Shown: one piece after another, positions 51,210 through 59,243 of the stretch
Layout of the letters: every line of letters begins with the position of its first letter
Position numbering within the stretch: the stretch's first letter is position 1
Assembly (NCBI RefSeq): GCF_900142725.1
Contig: NZ_FRBW01000001.1
Span: 1,240,001-1,304,000, forward strand
DNA length: 64,000 bases
Direction: 5' to 3'
Origin: Roseibium suaedae
GTDB lineage: Bacteria > Pseudomonadota > Alphaproteobacteria > Rhizobiales > Stappiaceae
Position numbers and translations under genes: made by a program
The notes under the pieces: model-generated
What the model was told of the DNA's origin: nothing
The model's input: the letters and a program-made list of their open reading frames with translations, nothing else
Database searches by the model: none

Positions 51210-51304
51210 AATGCAAACATTTCTGGTTCTTGTCCAGAGCCTGAGTAATATACCATCACATCGTTTATTGCACGACGTTGCGTTCAATCAATTTGGATCC
51301 GGTT

Positions 51305-53899
51305 ATGGAAAAGAGCCTGTTTCGCTTCATTTGGAAGTTCAGTGCCCGCCAGCAGGTGTATATCCTCCTCATAACTGTCTTGTCCTATCCCGTCAGCTAT
51401 GTGCTGCTGGAACTGCCCAAGCTTATCGTCAATGACGCCGTGCAAGGTGACGGTTTTCCGCGGGAAATCGGCGGTTTCGAGTTCGATCAGGTCTCCTATC
51501 TGTTCCTGCTCTGCATGACCTTTCTGGGTCTTGTGGTGCTGTCGAACGGCCTGAAACTCTACATCAACGTCTATAAGGGCCGTCTTGGCGAGCGCATGCT
51601 GCGCCGCCTGCGCTTCGAGCTTTTTCAACGGGTTCTCCGGTTCCGGCTGCCGCATTTCCGCAAGGTGAGCTCCGGCGAAATCATTCCGATGATCACGTCC
51701 GAAGTCGAAGACGTCGGCGGCTTCATCGGCGAGGCCTTCGCCCTTCCGGCCTATCAGGGCGGCATGCTGATCGTGCAGCTCGGCTTCATCTTCATGCAGG
51801 ATCCGCTGCTGGGGCTGGCCGCAATCTCGTCCTATCCGATCCAGGGCTATGTGATTCCCAAGCTGCAGAAGAAGGTGATCCTTCTGTCCCGCCAGCGGGT
51901 GAAGAACGTTCGCCTGATCGCCGACAAGGTCGGCGAGAGCATTTCCGGGGTGCCGGAAATCCATGCCAATGATGCCTCCGCCTGGCATTCCGCCGACATT
52001 TCCGACCGGCTCTACCAGAATTTCAAGATCCGCTACGAGATCTTCAATCGGAAGTATTTCATCAAGTTCCTGAATAACTTCATGAACCAGCTGACCCCGT
52101 TCTTCTTCTACCTGATCGGGGGCTATCTGGTGATCGAGGGGAATCTCAGCATCGGTGCCCTGCTGGCGGTGATTGCCGCCTACAAGGATCTGGCTGGCCC
52201 CTGGAAGGAACTGCTGGCCTATTACCAGCTCGTGGCAGATGTGGATGTGAAGTACCAGACCGTGGTCGAGAATTTCGATCCGGCGGATATCTATCCGGTC
52301 GAGCGCCTGATTTCCGATGAAAAGGTCGAGCTGCAGGGCGATCTGGTTCTGAGCAACGTGACCTTCTCGGGCGGGGCCGCAGGGCAGGAAGTCTACGACA
52401 TCTCCATGACCGTGCCGGAAGGAACCGACTGCATTGTCGTCGGTCCGGATGGATCAGGCCGCTCGGAAGTGCTGCAGCTTGCGGCCGGTCTCGTCAGTCC
52501 GTCTTCCGGCCGGGTGGATATCGGCGGCCAGAACCTTGAAAACCTGACGGCCTCGACCCTTGGCCGCGAGATTGCCTATGTGGGCGGCGCGGTCCATATC
52601 TGGTCCGGCACGATCCGCGAGAACCTCTTTTATGGTTTGCGGCACCGTCCGCTGGTCACCGTCGAGCGCAAGGGCGAAAGCCTGCACGACTACAAGCGCC
52701 GTCTGCTCGAGGCCAAGGAAACCCGCAATCCCACCTATGACATCAGTGCGGTCTGGGATGATTTCGAGGCTGCCGGTGTGGCAAATGTCGAGGAGCTCGA
52801 TACAAGGGCCCTGGACCTCTTGAAGTCTGTTGGCCTCGAGCCGGACGTCTACCGGCTCGGCCTGCAGTCCCGCCTGGATCCTGCCCTGAACGACAGGTTT
52901 GCCGAGCGCATCCTGGCTGTGCGTGCGGCGCTGGGCGAGCGGATCAAGGGCGATCCGAGGCTCGAAGGTCTTGTCGAACTCTGGGACAAGAACAAGTTCA
53001 ACAGCAGTGCCAGCATCGCCGAGAATCTGTTCTTCGCTGTTCCCAATGATGCCTCTTTCACGCTGGATCAGGTGCCGGAACTGCCGGAAGTGCGCGCGTT
53101 CCTGTCAGAAACCGGGCTGGACGAGCGGTTGCAGGAAGCCGGGCTGAAGGTCGCCGAGACCATGCTCGAACTCTTTGCCAACGTCAGCGAGGACAGCGGG
53201 CTTCTCAATACCTATTCCTTCCTGACCCGCGAAGAACTGCCGGAATTTGACCGGATCCTGCGCATTTCCAAGTCTGCCGCCCAGAAGTCGACGCTGACGC
53301 AGGCCGACAAGGACCGGCTGATTTCCCTGGCTCTGAAGGTGGTTCCTGCCCGGCATCGTCTGGGCATCATGACCGATGAGGTTCAGGAGCGGATCATCGC
53401 CGCGCGCCACAATTTCCACGACAAGGTGGTGGCGGAAAGCGACCTGTTCCTGCCGATCGATCCGGATGTCTATCTGCCGCCGCTCTCCGTCGAGGACAAT
53501 TTGCTGTTCGGCCGTCCGCGCGTTGACCGTCGTGATGCCCGCCAGCGGATTGATGCGGTGATCCGGGCGATGGTGGAGGAAAACCACCTGCGCGAGCCCA
53601 TCGTCTACGCAGGCTTCGAATATCACGTCGGTGTTTCGGGCTCCCGCCTGTCCGCCGGTCAGCGCCGGCGTCTGGCGCTTGTGCGTGCCCTGTTGAAAAA
53701 CGCCAAGGTCACCATTCTGGACGATATCGGTACCGGAATGAGTGACGAGGATGTGGCTCTGCGGGCCACATTGCGCGAAATCGTGAAGGGAAGGACGCTT
53801 CTGTTCGGGGCGCCGTCCCATGGGCCTTCCAGTGAGTTTTCAATGAAAATTACACTGGATCAGGGGCGTATCGTTCAAAGTGGAGATCAGGGTGCTTGA
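51305..53899 (+). CDS. Aberrant ABC exporter-like protein with degenerate, enlarged NBD
   Basis: An 864-residue protein. Residues 1-330 are a type I exporter TMD (IWKFSARQQVYILLITVLSY; GRLGERMLRRLRFELFQRVL; NQLTPFFFYLIGGYLVIEG). The NBD has Walker A GPDGSGRS at 380-387 (R386 for Lys), a Q-loop position YVGG in place of YVPQ (G428), signature LSAGQ at 782-786, Walker B TILDDIGTG (D807 for Glu) and H839. Walker A and signature are 402 residues apart instead of about 105. The extra stretch contains the motif IxENLFFA (573), echoing IRENLFYG (439) and VEDNLLFG (730). This suggests internal duplication of the post-Q-loop region. ATPase activity is doubtful. It heads an operon with a cNMP-binding and an MBL-fold protein. 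Confidence 0.88.
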   Translation: MEKSLFRFIWKFSARQQVYILLITVLSYPVSYVLLELPKLIVNDAVQGDGFPREIGGFEFDQVSYLFLLCMTFLGLVVLSNGLKLYINVYKGRLGERMLRRLRFELFQRVLRFRLPHFRKVSSGEIIPMITSEVEDVGGFIGEAFALPAYQGGMLIVQLGFIFMQDPLLGLAAISSYPIQGYVIPKLQKKVILLSRQRVKNVRLIADKVGESISGVPEIHANDASAWHSADISDRLYQNFKIRYEIFNRKYFIKFLNNFMNQLTPFFFYLIGGYLVIEGNLSIGALLAVIAAYKDLAGPWKELLAYYQLVADVDVKYQTVVENFDPADIYPVERLISDEKVELQGDLVLSNVTFSGGAAGQEVYDISMTVPEGTDCIVVGPDGSGRSEVLQLAAGLVSPSSGRVDIGGQNLENLTASTLGREIAYVGGAVHIWSGTIRENLFYGLRHRPLVTVERKGESLHDYKRRLLEAKETRNPTYDISAVWDDFEAAGVANVEELDTRALDLLKSVGLEPDVYRLGLQSRLDPALNDRFAERILAVRAALGERIKGDPRLEGLVELWDKNKFNSSASIAENLFFAVPNDASFTLDQVPELPEVRAFLSETGLDERLQEAGLKVAETMLELFANVSEDSGLLNTYSFLTREELPEFDRILRISKSAAQKSTLTQADKDRLISLALKVVPARHRLGIMTDEVQERIIAARHNFHDKVVAESDLFLPIDPDVYLPPLSVEDNLLFGRPRVDRRDARQRIDAVIRAMVEENHLREPIVYAGFEYHVGVSGSRLSAGQRRRLALVRALLKNAKVTILDDIGTGMSDEDVALRATLREIVKGRTLLFGAPSHGPSSEFSMKITLDQGRIVQSGDQGA

Positions 53900-53985
53900 G
53901 GCGGACGTCACAAGGTGCTTTTCTGGGCTCAGGAATATTGAAAGCCGGTCGGCTGTTTTTGGCCGGTCCGGTCTAGGAGGTTGGT

Positions 53986-54441
53986 GTGTCTCTGGAAACT
54001 GAAGTCGAAGTCCTTCGGAAGGTGCCGCTGTTTCGTGGGATTGACGCCACCAAATTGAGACTGCTCGCGTTTATCAGCGACCGCATTGCCTTCAAGACCG
54101 GGGAGCGTCTGTGCTCGCAGGGCGAGGAAGGGGACAGCGCCTTCATCATCCTGGCCGGATCTGCATCGGTTCTGGTCAATACGCCGGACGGGGAACGGCC
54201 GGTGGCGCAGGTCAAGGAAAACGCCATCGTCGGTGAAATCGCCATTCTCTGTGATGTGCCTCGAACCGCTTCCATCGTCGCCACCACGGACATGGATGTC
54301 CTGACCGTTTCCAAGGATGATTTTCTGAAGCTTCTGAAAGAGTTTCCTGAAATGTCGCTTGAAGTCATGCGGACCCTGGCGCTCCGTCTCGAGCGTACCA
54401 CCCGCGATCTGGCCGCTGCGCGGACCGGACCTGCGGCGTAA
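53986..54441 (+). CDS. Cyclic-nucleotide-binding domain protein
   Basis: A 151-residue protein consisting of one CRP/PKA-type cNMP-binding domain and a C-terminal helix (MRTLALRLERTTRDL); it lacks a DNA-binding domain. The phosphate-binding cassette is intact: GEIAILCDVPRTASIV (residues 83-98) with E84 and R93. It starts at a GTG behind TAGGAGG and is 86 bp downstream of the ABC gene and 12 bp before the MBL gene. It probably senses cAMP or cGMP and regulates a partner protein rather than transcription; the ABC-like protein or the hydrolase are the obvious candidates. Confidence 0.9.
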   Translation: MSLETEVEVLRKVPLFRGIDATKLRLLAFISDRIAFKTGERLCSQGEEGDSAFIILAGSASVLVNTPDGERPVAQVKENAIVGEIAILCDVPRTASIVATTDMDVLTVSKDDFLKLLKEFPEMSLEVMRTLALRLERTTRDLAAARTGPAA

Positions 54442-54453
54442 GGAGAAATAGAT

Positions 54454-55278
54454 TTGGCTTCCGAATTTTCGCTTCGTTGCTGGGGCGCCAGAGGATCCAC
54501 CCCGACACCGGGGGCCTCGACACTTCGCTACGGCGGCGAAACGACCTGTTTCGAACTGCGCGCAGGGGATGCTCTCATTCTGGTGGATTGCGGGTCCGGT
54601 GCGCGCAGCCTGGGCATGGACCTGTGCGGGCAGGGGCCGCGCAAGTTTGATCTGCTCTTCACCCATACCCATTTGGATCACATCTGCGGGCTGCCCTTCT
54701 TCAAACCGGCCTATGACAACCGGTTCGAGGTGACGGCCTGGGCCGGTCATTTCGAGGACGAGACATCCCTGGTCGATATCGTCAGCCGGATCATGTCGCC
54801 GCCGATTTTCCCCGTTGCGGCCAAGACACTAAAGGCGGTCGATTTCCGCACCTTCCAGGCGGGCGACATTCTTCCGCGCGAAGACGATCTGAAGATTTCC
54901 ACGGTGCGCCTGAACCATCCGGGCGGTGCCTGCGGCTATCGCTTCGACTATCAGGGTAAATCGATTTGCATCATCACGGATCATGAGCACGGCATTCCAG
55001 AGATCGACGACACCGTCGAGACCTTCGTGGAAGGCGCGGATATCATGATCTATGACGCCATGTTCACCGACGATGAATACCCGACCTACAAGGGCTGGGG
55101 TCATTCCACCTGGCAGAAGGCGCTGGAGCTAGCGCGCAAAGCCAATGTACGCGTTCCGGTGATCTTCCATCACGACCCGCGCCGGTCCGATGATGCGCTC
55201 GACGAAATCGCCATCGCCGTCAATGACGCCCATCCCGGCGCGCTTGTCGCAAGCGAAGGCATGATCCTGCGTCCCTGA
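54454..55278 (+). CDS. MBL-fold metallohydrolase (phosphodiesterase-like)
   Basis: A 274-residue cytosolic protein with start codon TTG behind AAGGAGAA. It opens SLRCWGARGSTPTPG with ALILVDCGSGARSLG, the COG1235/cAMP-phosphodiesterase-like start. The metal motif is HTHLDH (H71, H73, D75, H76); further ligands appear in LNHPGG, IITDHEHG and the C-terminal GHSTW and FHHDP. Relatives hydrolyse phosphodiester bonds, including cyclic nucleotides. Beside a cNMP-binding protein, a cyclic-nucleotide phosphodiesterase is the leading guess (inference). It is the last gene of the operon; a 279-bp gap follows. Confidence 0.82.
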   Translation: MASEFSLRCWGARGSTPTPGASTLRYGGETTCFELRAGDALILVDCGSGARSLGMDLCGQGPRKFDLLFTHTHLDHICGLPFFKPAYDNRFEVTAWAGHFEDETSLVDIVSRIMSPPIFPVAAKTLKAVDFRTFQAGDILPREDDLKISTVRLNHPGGACGYRFDYQGKSICIITDHEHGIPEIDDTVETFVEGADIMIYDAMFTDDEYPTYKGWGHSTWQKALELARKANVRVPVIFHHDPRRSDDALDEIAIAVNDAHPGALVASEGMILRP

Positions 55279-55451
55279 CGCTGGTCTTGCCGGGAGCGGC
55301 GGCTTCTCCGGCTGCCTTTCCATCTTTCTTCCGATCTTTCCTGATTCCGGTTGCAGTGGTTCTCTCCCGCAATGAGATGCGTGGGGCTAGGCTTCCTTGC
55401 GCCTGACTTTTCCATGACTCGAACGCCTTTCAGATCTGTCGTTTCATTCAA

Positions 55452-55494
55452 TCAATTGAAAAAAAACAATTTTTCAATTGACGTTGACGTCCAA
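55452..55494. promoter_or_regulatory. Stacked inverted repeats in the dehydrogenase promoter region
   Basis: TCAATTGAAAAA and TTTTTCAATTGA (55452-55463, 55470-55481) form a perfect 12-bp inverted repeat. It overlaps GACGTTGACGTC (55480-55491), a 12-bp palindrome within TTGACGTTGACGTCCAA. The latter resembles, from memory, MerR-family LiuR operators of branched-chain amino-acid and fatty-acid degradation. It lies 64 bp before the SDR start. Confidence 0.5.
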
Positions 55495-55557
55495 GTCAAA
55501 AGACGGAATAGATGCCAGAGATATTCATGGCATAGAGCTCTGTCTGAGGAGGATGGA

Positions 55558-56325
55558 ATGCAGGTAAAGGACTTTGGCGCAGCGGTTGTAACCGGAGGAG
55601 CATCGGGTCTGGGGGCGGCAACGGCCCGCATGCTGGCAGCCGAAGGGGTGAAGGTGGCCCTGTTTGACCGTGACCGGTCCAATGGCGAGGCTGTCGCTGC
55701 CGAGATCGGCGGACTTTTTGTCGAGGTCGATGTGACCAGCCAGGACAGTGTTCTTGCCGGCTTTGCCACCGCCCGCGCGGCCCATGGCCAGGAACGCATT
55801 CTCGTCAATTGCGCAGGCATTGCGCCCGTGGCCAAGACCACGTCGCGCGGTGAACCCCATCCGATGGACATGTTCGAGAAGGTGATCGCGGTCAATCTCG
55901 CCGGTTCCTTCCGCTGCATCACCCATGCAGCCACCGGCATGTCCGGGACGGATGCGCTGAACGGCGATGGCGCGCGCGGCGTGATCATCTCCACGGCGTC
56001 CGTTGCTGCCTTCGATGGCCAGATCGGGCAGGTCGCCTATGCGGCTTCCAAGGCCGGGATTGCAGGCATGACCCTGCCGGTCGCCCGTGACCTCTCCAAG
56101 TCGGGCATCCGCGTCTGCACCATCGCGCCAGGCATTTTCGAGACGCCGATGCTGCTTGGTCTTTCTCAGGAGGTGCAGGACAGTCTTGGTCAGCAGGTGC
56201 CGTTCCCCTCGCGCCTTGGCCGCGCCACCGAATACGCCCAGCTCGTCAAGGCGATCTGCGAAAACGAAATGCTCAACGGCGAGACCATCCGCCTCGACGG
56301 CGCCATCCGCATGGCGCCCCGGTAA
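55558..56325 (+). CDS. SDR dehydrogenase, HSD17B10/3-hydroxyacyl-CoA dehydrogenase type II-like
   Basis: A 255-residue NAD-dependent short-chain dehydrogenase. The cofactor motif is TGGASGLG (residues 12-19), with NCAGIAP, catalytic S in IISTASVAAFDGQ, Y161 and K165 (YAASK) and the APGIFETPML segment. The overall order, including MDMFEKVIAVNLAGSF and RLDGAIRMAPR, matches 3-hydroxyacyl-CoA/2-methyl-3-hydroxybutyryl-CoA dehydrogenases that act in isoleucine and fatty-acid oxidation. ATG 55558 follows GAGGAGGATGGA; the long upstream frame is non-coding promoter. A strong terminator follows 154 bp downstream, after a repeat element. Confidence 0.88.
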   Translation: MQVKDFGAAVVTGGASGLGAATARMLAAEGVKVALFDRDRSNGEAVAAEIGGLFVEVDVTSQDSVLAGFATARAAHGQERILVNCAGIAPVAKTTSRGEPHPMDMFEKVIAVNLAGSFRCITHAATGMSGTDALNGDGARGVIISTASVAAFDGQIGQVAYAASKAGIAGMTLPVARDLSKSGIRVCTIAPGIFETPMLLGLSQEVQDSLGQQVPFPSRLGRATEYAQLVKAICENEMLNGETIRLDGAIRMAPR

Positions 56326-56338
56326 TTCGAAGTGCCGA

Positions 56339-56480
56339 GGTTGATGGCAAAGGGGGCTTTTTCCCTGTTCGTCATGGTCGGGCTTGACCCGACCATCTGC
56401 AAGCCATTGACTTGTTGAGGTCCTCGGCTCAAGGCCGAGGATGACGGTGGAGAGGTAGCAGCTTTGTCTGCAGTCTGGGC
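56339..56480 (+). repeat. 142-bp dispersed intergenic repeat, copy A
   Basis: This copy differs from copy B (59100-59241, inverted) at three positions I can count. It contains two hairpins, GTCGGGCTTGACCCGAC and CCTCGGCTCAAGGCCGAGG, typical of Rhizobiales mosaic repeats. It lies in the 3' region of the SDR gene, in the direction of transcription, and leads straight into a terminator. The gap 56326-56652 holds no gene. Confidence 0.9.
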
Positions 56481-56509
56481 GCTCCGGGAAACCGGAGCGC
56501 TTTTCTTTT
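56479..56509 (+). terminator. Rho-independent terminator after repeat copy A
   Basis: GCGCTCCGG and CCGGAGCGC pair around GAAA and are followed by TTTTCTTTT. It terminates the SDR transcript. Confidence 0.88.
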
Positions 56510-56652
56510 GTCCTCGACGGAGAGGGAGGTAAGCAACGCCGGCTGATCCGGTGGTCTGAACCTCTGCATGTTCGCCGCAAGAGCATTCCAACTCTGAGCT
56601 GAACAAAACTGTGCTAGCATCGCCTCCAGGAAAGTTGTTTGGGAGGCGGCAG

Positions 56653-57057
56653 ATGACCTACGAACGACAGTTGATATCCAATGGCAATCCGATGGAGGAC
56701 ATTGTCGGTTTTAGCCGCGCTGTCAGGGTCGGTCCCTATATTTCGATTGGCGGCACTGCCCCGGTCGGGCCTGACGGCAAGACCGTCGGCATCGGCGACG
56801 TCTTTCAGCAGACAACCCAATGTTTCAGGATCATCGAAGCCGCGCTGAAGCAGGCAGGGTCAGGGCTGCAGGACCTTGTGCGCACCCGCGTGATCCTGAC
56901 CGATATCGACAATTGGAAACAGGCAATCGAGGCCAGAAAGGCCTTCTGCCGGGACGTGCGGCCGGTGGACACGATCATGGCGGTCAATCGTTTCGTCAAT
57001 CCGGAGTGGCTGGTCGAGATCGAGGCCGACGCGGTGATTGCCGAGTGGCCGTCGTGA
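56653..57057 (+). CDS. RidA (YjgF/YER057c/UK114) family protein
   Basis: A 134-residue RidA-family protein: MTYERQLISNGNPMEDIVGFSRAV, VGPYISIGGTAPVGPDGK, a central QTTQCFRIIEAALKQAGS helix, the R in LVRTRVILTDI and the C-terminal NPEWLVEIEADAVIAE. RidA proteins hydrolyse reactive enamines/imines from PLP enzymes; the arginine (R in RTRV) that binds the substrate carboxylate is present. ATG 56653 follows GGGAGGCGGCAG. It belongs to one of the divergent RidA subfamilies, so activity on 2-aminoacrylate is not assured. Confidence 0.87.
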   Translation: MTYERQLISNGNPMEDIVGFSRAVRVGPYISIGGTAPVGPDGKTVGIGDVFQQTTQCFRIIEAALKQAGSGLQDLVRTRVILTDIDNWKQAIEARKAFCRDVRPVDTIMAVNRFVNPEWLVEIEADAVIAEWPS

Positions 57058-57228
57058 CCGGCAGGGCACCAGACCCTCCGGTGCCAAATGTTTTGCAAGG
57101 AAGGAGAGCGGGAGAAAACGGGCTTTGACCGCAGCGTGAGTTTAAATTTCCAGTCACACCCTTGTGCAATATTCCAGCCGGGATGTGACTGATATTCTTT
57201 TTTGTTTTCCATTCTTCCAGGGGGCCAT

Positions 57229-57816
57229 ATGGCTGAAACGCTAACTCAGGGGGCCGCTGCAGCCGTCGGAATAAATCCGATGGCGCCGGCTCATTTACCG
57301 TCCTTCTTGCCAGGGCCGGACGGCAGTGATCCGATGATGACGTCGGTTCTGGTCGGCCTGATCCTGCTGCTCGTTGCGGCTGGCAGCTTTTACCTGCATC
57401 TGCATTCCCTGCCGGAGCGTATGGCTCATGGCCGAAACAGCAAGATCATGGAGCTGGTGGCCGTCCTCTGCCTTCTGGCTCTGTTCACGCATAATAATTT
57501 CTTCTGGTTCGCGGCCTTGATCCTGGTGTTCCTGCCCATGCCGGATCTGCTGACGCCGCTTGTCTCCATGTCCCGGTCCCTGCGGCGTCTGGCGGCGCAG
57601 GAAAGCGCTGTGCAGGCTGCAGGAGCTGCCACCTCTGCTCCCATCCATGGCGACGAGAGCACCGCGCATAAGGACGCGCATGAAAGTGACCTGCCGGTCG
57701 ACATGGTCGCGACCGCTGCAACCGAGCGCCGCGAGGCGGCTCATGAGGCGCATGTGAAAACCGAAATGCCTGCCGCCCAGGGCGCAAAGGAACCGGGGAG
57801 GGACGGCAATGCTTGA
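57229..57816 (+). CDS. Small two-TM inner-membrane protein coupled to HlyD gene
   Basis: A 195-residue protein with two to three TM helices (MMTSVLVGLILLLVAAGSFYL; IMELVAVLCLLALFTHNNFF; FWFAALILVFLPMPDLL) and a long charged, Ala/Glu/His-rich cytosolic tail. ATG 57229 follows CCAGGGGG. It overlaps the HlyD gene by eight bases, so the two are translationally coupled. The layout resembles E. coli YiaW/YibI (DUF3302) beside YiaV/YibH, by analogy only. Function unknown; it probably forms a complex with the HlyD protein. Confidence 0.7.
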   Translation: MAETLTQGAAAAVGINPMAPAHLPSFLPGPDGSDPMMTSVLVGLILLLVAAGSFYLHLHSLPERMAHGRNSKIMELVAVLCLLALFTHNNFFWFAALILVFLPMPDLLTPLVSMSRSLRRLAAQESAVQAAGAATSAPIHGDESTAHKDAHESDLPVDMVATAATERREAAHEAHVKTEMPAAQGAKEPGRDGNA

Positions 57817-59056
57817 AGTCCTCTTCTGTTCCCTGTTCACGATTTTCCCGGACTACCTCTTCCGCCGTTTTGTTCAGGGCAAGCGGATCGGCCGTGAAAT
57901 CACCATCTATTCGGTCTGGTACGAGCTGCGCTACGGCATCGTGACCTGCGTGATGCTGACCCTTTCCCTGATCACGCTGATCTTCTATTTCCACCCGGCC
58001 ACCACCAGTGCCACGCTTTATTTCCGCACGGTTCCGATCCTGCCGGAAACGGCCGGCCGGGTTGTCGAGATCATGGTTCCGCCGGGACTGGAAGCCCGGG
58101 TCAAGGCGGGCGATCCGATCGTGCGCCTCGATGACAGCGTGGAAAAGGCCGCTGTTCTTGCCGCAGAACGCCAGGTCAGCGAAATCGATGCGGACATCGC
58201 CCTGGCGACGAATGAACTGCTGGTTGCCAATGCCCAGGTCGGTCAGGCGGAAGCCTCGTTGAAACAGGCAACCGATGAACTGAACACCAAGGTCGAGCTG
58301 CAGCAGCGCAATGCCGATGTGGTAACCCGCCGTGAGGTGGAAAAGCTGCAGACTGCGGTTGATGCCCGCCAGAGCGTTGTGGATGCAGCCATCGCCCAGC
58401 AGAAGCTGGCGGAGACCAAGATCAATGTCGCCTTGCCGGCAAACCGGCAGACGGCTGTTGCCAAGCTGGAGCAGGCCCAGGCCAGTCTCGCGAAGAAGAC
58501 GATCTACGCAGGCGTCGATGGCACCGTCACCCAGTTCACCATCCGCAAGGGGGATGTGGTCAGTCCGGTCATGCGCCCGGGCGGGATCCTGATCCCGGAT
58601 GATGCAGGCCGCCAGCGGGTCTTTGCCGGCTTCAACCAGATCGAGGCTCAGGTCATCCAGCCGGGCATGGCAGGGGAAATTACCTGTCCGTCGCTGCCCT
58701 TCACCATCATTCCGGTGGTGGTGACCGGTGTGCAGTTCTATCTGGCCTCCGGTCAGATCTCGGCAACGGAACGCTTGATCGATGCGGCCAACCCGACCAT
58801 GACCCAGGGGTCCATCACCACCATGCTGGAGCCGGTCTATGAGGGGGGCTTCGACAGGCTGCCCCCGGGCAGCCGCTGCGCGGCGAACCTCTACACCAAC
58901 AACTATGACCGCCTGGAGAATGACAAGGACCTCGGCCTTGGCACCTATGTGTTCCTGCATGTGGTGGACACGGTGGGTCTCGTCCACGCCATCCTGCTGC
59001 GCAGTCAGTCCCTCTTGATGCCACTCCGCACCCTGGTGCTGAGCGGCGATCACTGA
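57809..59056 (+). CDS. HlyD/EmrA-type membrane-fusion protein
   Basis: A 415-residue periplasmic adaptor. A cytosolic N-terminus and TM helices (LRYGIVTCVMLTLSLITLIFYF) lead into a lipoyl half-domain (ILPETAGRVVEIMVPPGLE, with GDPIVRLDDS), an alpha-helical hairpin of about 130 residues (AERQVSEIDADIALATNELL), the second lipoyl half (IYAGVDGTVTQFTIRKGDVV) and a beta-barrel domain. No transporter gene is nearby, so its pump is unknown. It is coupled to the upstream membrane-protein gene. A hairpin and repeat copy B follow. Confidence 0.88.
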   Translation: MLEVLFCSLFTIFPDYLFRRFVQGKRIGREITIYSVWYELRYGIVTCVMLTLSLITLIFYFHPATTSATLYFRTVPILPETAGRVVEIMVPPGLEARVKAGDPIVRLDDSVEKAAVLAAERQVSEIDADIALATNELLVANAQVGQAEASLKQATDELNTKVELQQRNADVVTRREVEKLQTAVDARQSVVDAAIAQQKLAETKINVALPANRQTAVAKLEQAQASLAKKTIYAGVDGTVTQFTIRKGDVVSPVMRPGGILIPDDAGRQRVFAGFNQIEAQVIQPGMAGEITCPSLPFTIIPVVVTGVQFYLASGQISATERLIDAANPTMTQGSITTMLEPVYEGGFDRLPPGSRCAANLYTNNYDRLENDKDLGLGTYVFLHVVDTVGLVHAILLRSQSLLMPLRTLVLSGDH

Positions 59057-59078
59057 TCAAATCGGCAGAAACAGAAAC

Positions 59079-59102
59079 GGCCCGCCTGAAATCAGGCGGG
59101 CC
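59079..59102 (-). terminator. Terminator hairpin at the end of repeat copy B (minus strand)
   Basis: GGCCCGCCTG and CAGGCGGGCC pair perfectly around four bases. On the minus strand it is followed by GTTTCTGTTTCTG, a T-rich run, so it would stop transcription from the MltB-like gene; for the plus-strand HlyD transcript no T-tract follows. Confidence 0.7.
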
Positions 59103-59241
59103 CAGACTGCTGACAAAGCTGCTACCTCTCCACCGTCATCCTCGGCCTTGAGCCGAGGACCTAAACAAGTCAATGGCTTGCAGATGGTCGGGTCAAGCCC
59201 GACCATGACGAACAGGGAAAGAGCCCCCTTTGCCATCAACC
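59100..59241 (-). repeat. 142-bp dispersed intergenic repeat, copy B (inverted)
   Basis: Reverse complement of copy A with three mismatches. On the minus strand it again ends in a GC hairpin plus T-run. Hairpins of nearly the same sequence lie at both its ends (59079-59102 and 59244-59267). It is part of the 564-bp gap between the HlyD and MltB genes, which holds repeats and no supported gene. Confidence 0.9.
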
Positions 59242-59243
59242 CC

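Noticed and set aside
56190-56606. 138-codon minus-strand open frame containing a segment also found in a frame at 59148-59465
   Set aside because: Both frames simply read through the two copies of the 142-bp repeat; the shared peptide (GLQMVGSSPTMTNRE) reflects the repeat, not a gene family.
57485-59053. 522-codon minus-strand open frame opposite the HlyD gene
   Set aside because: The plus strand has clear lipoyl and hairpin domains; the antisense product has no coherent fold.
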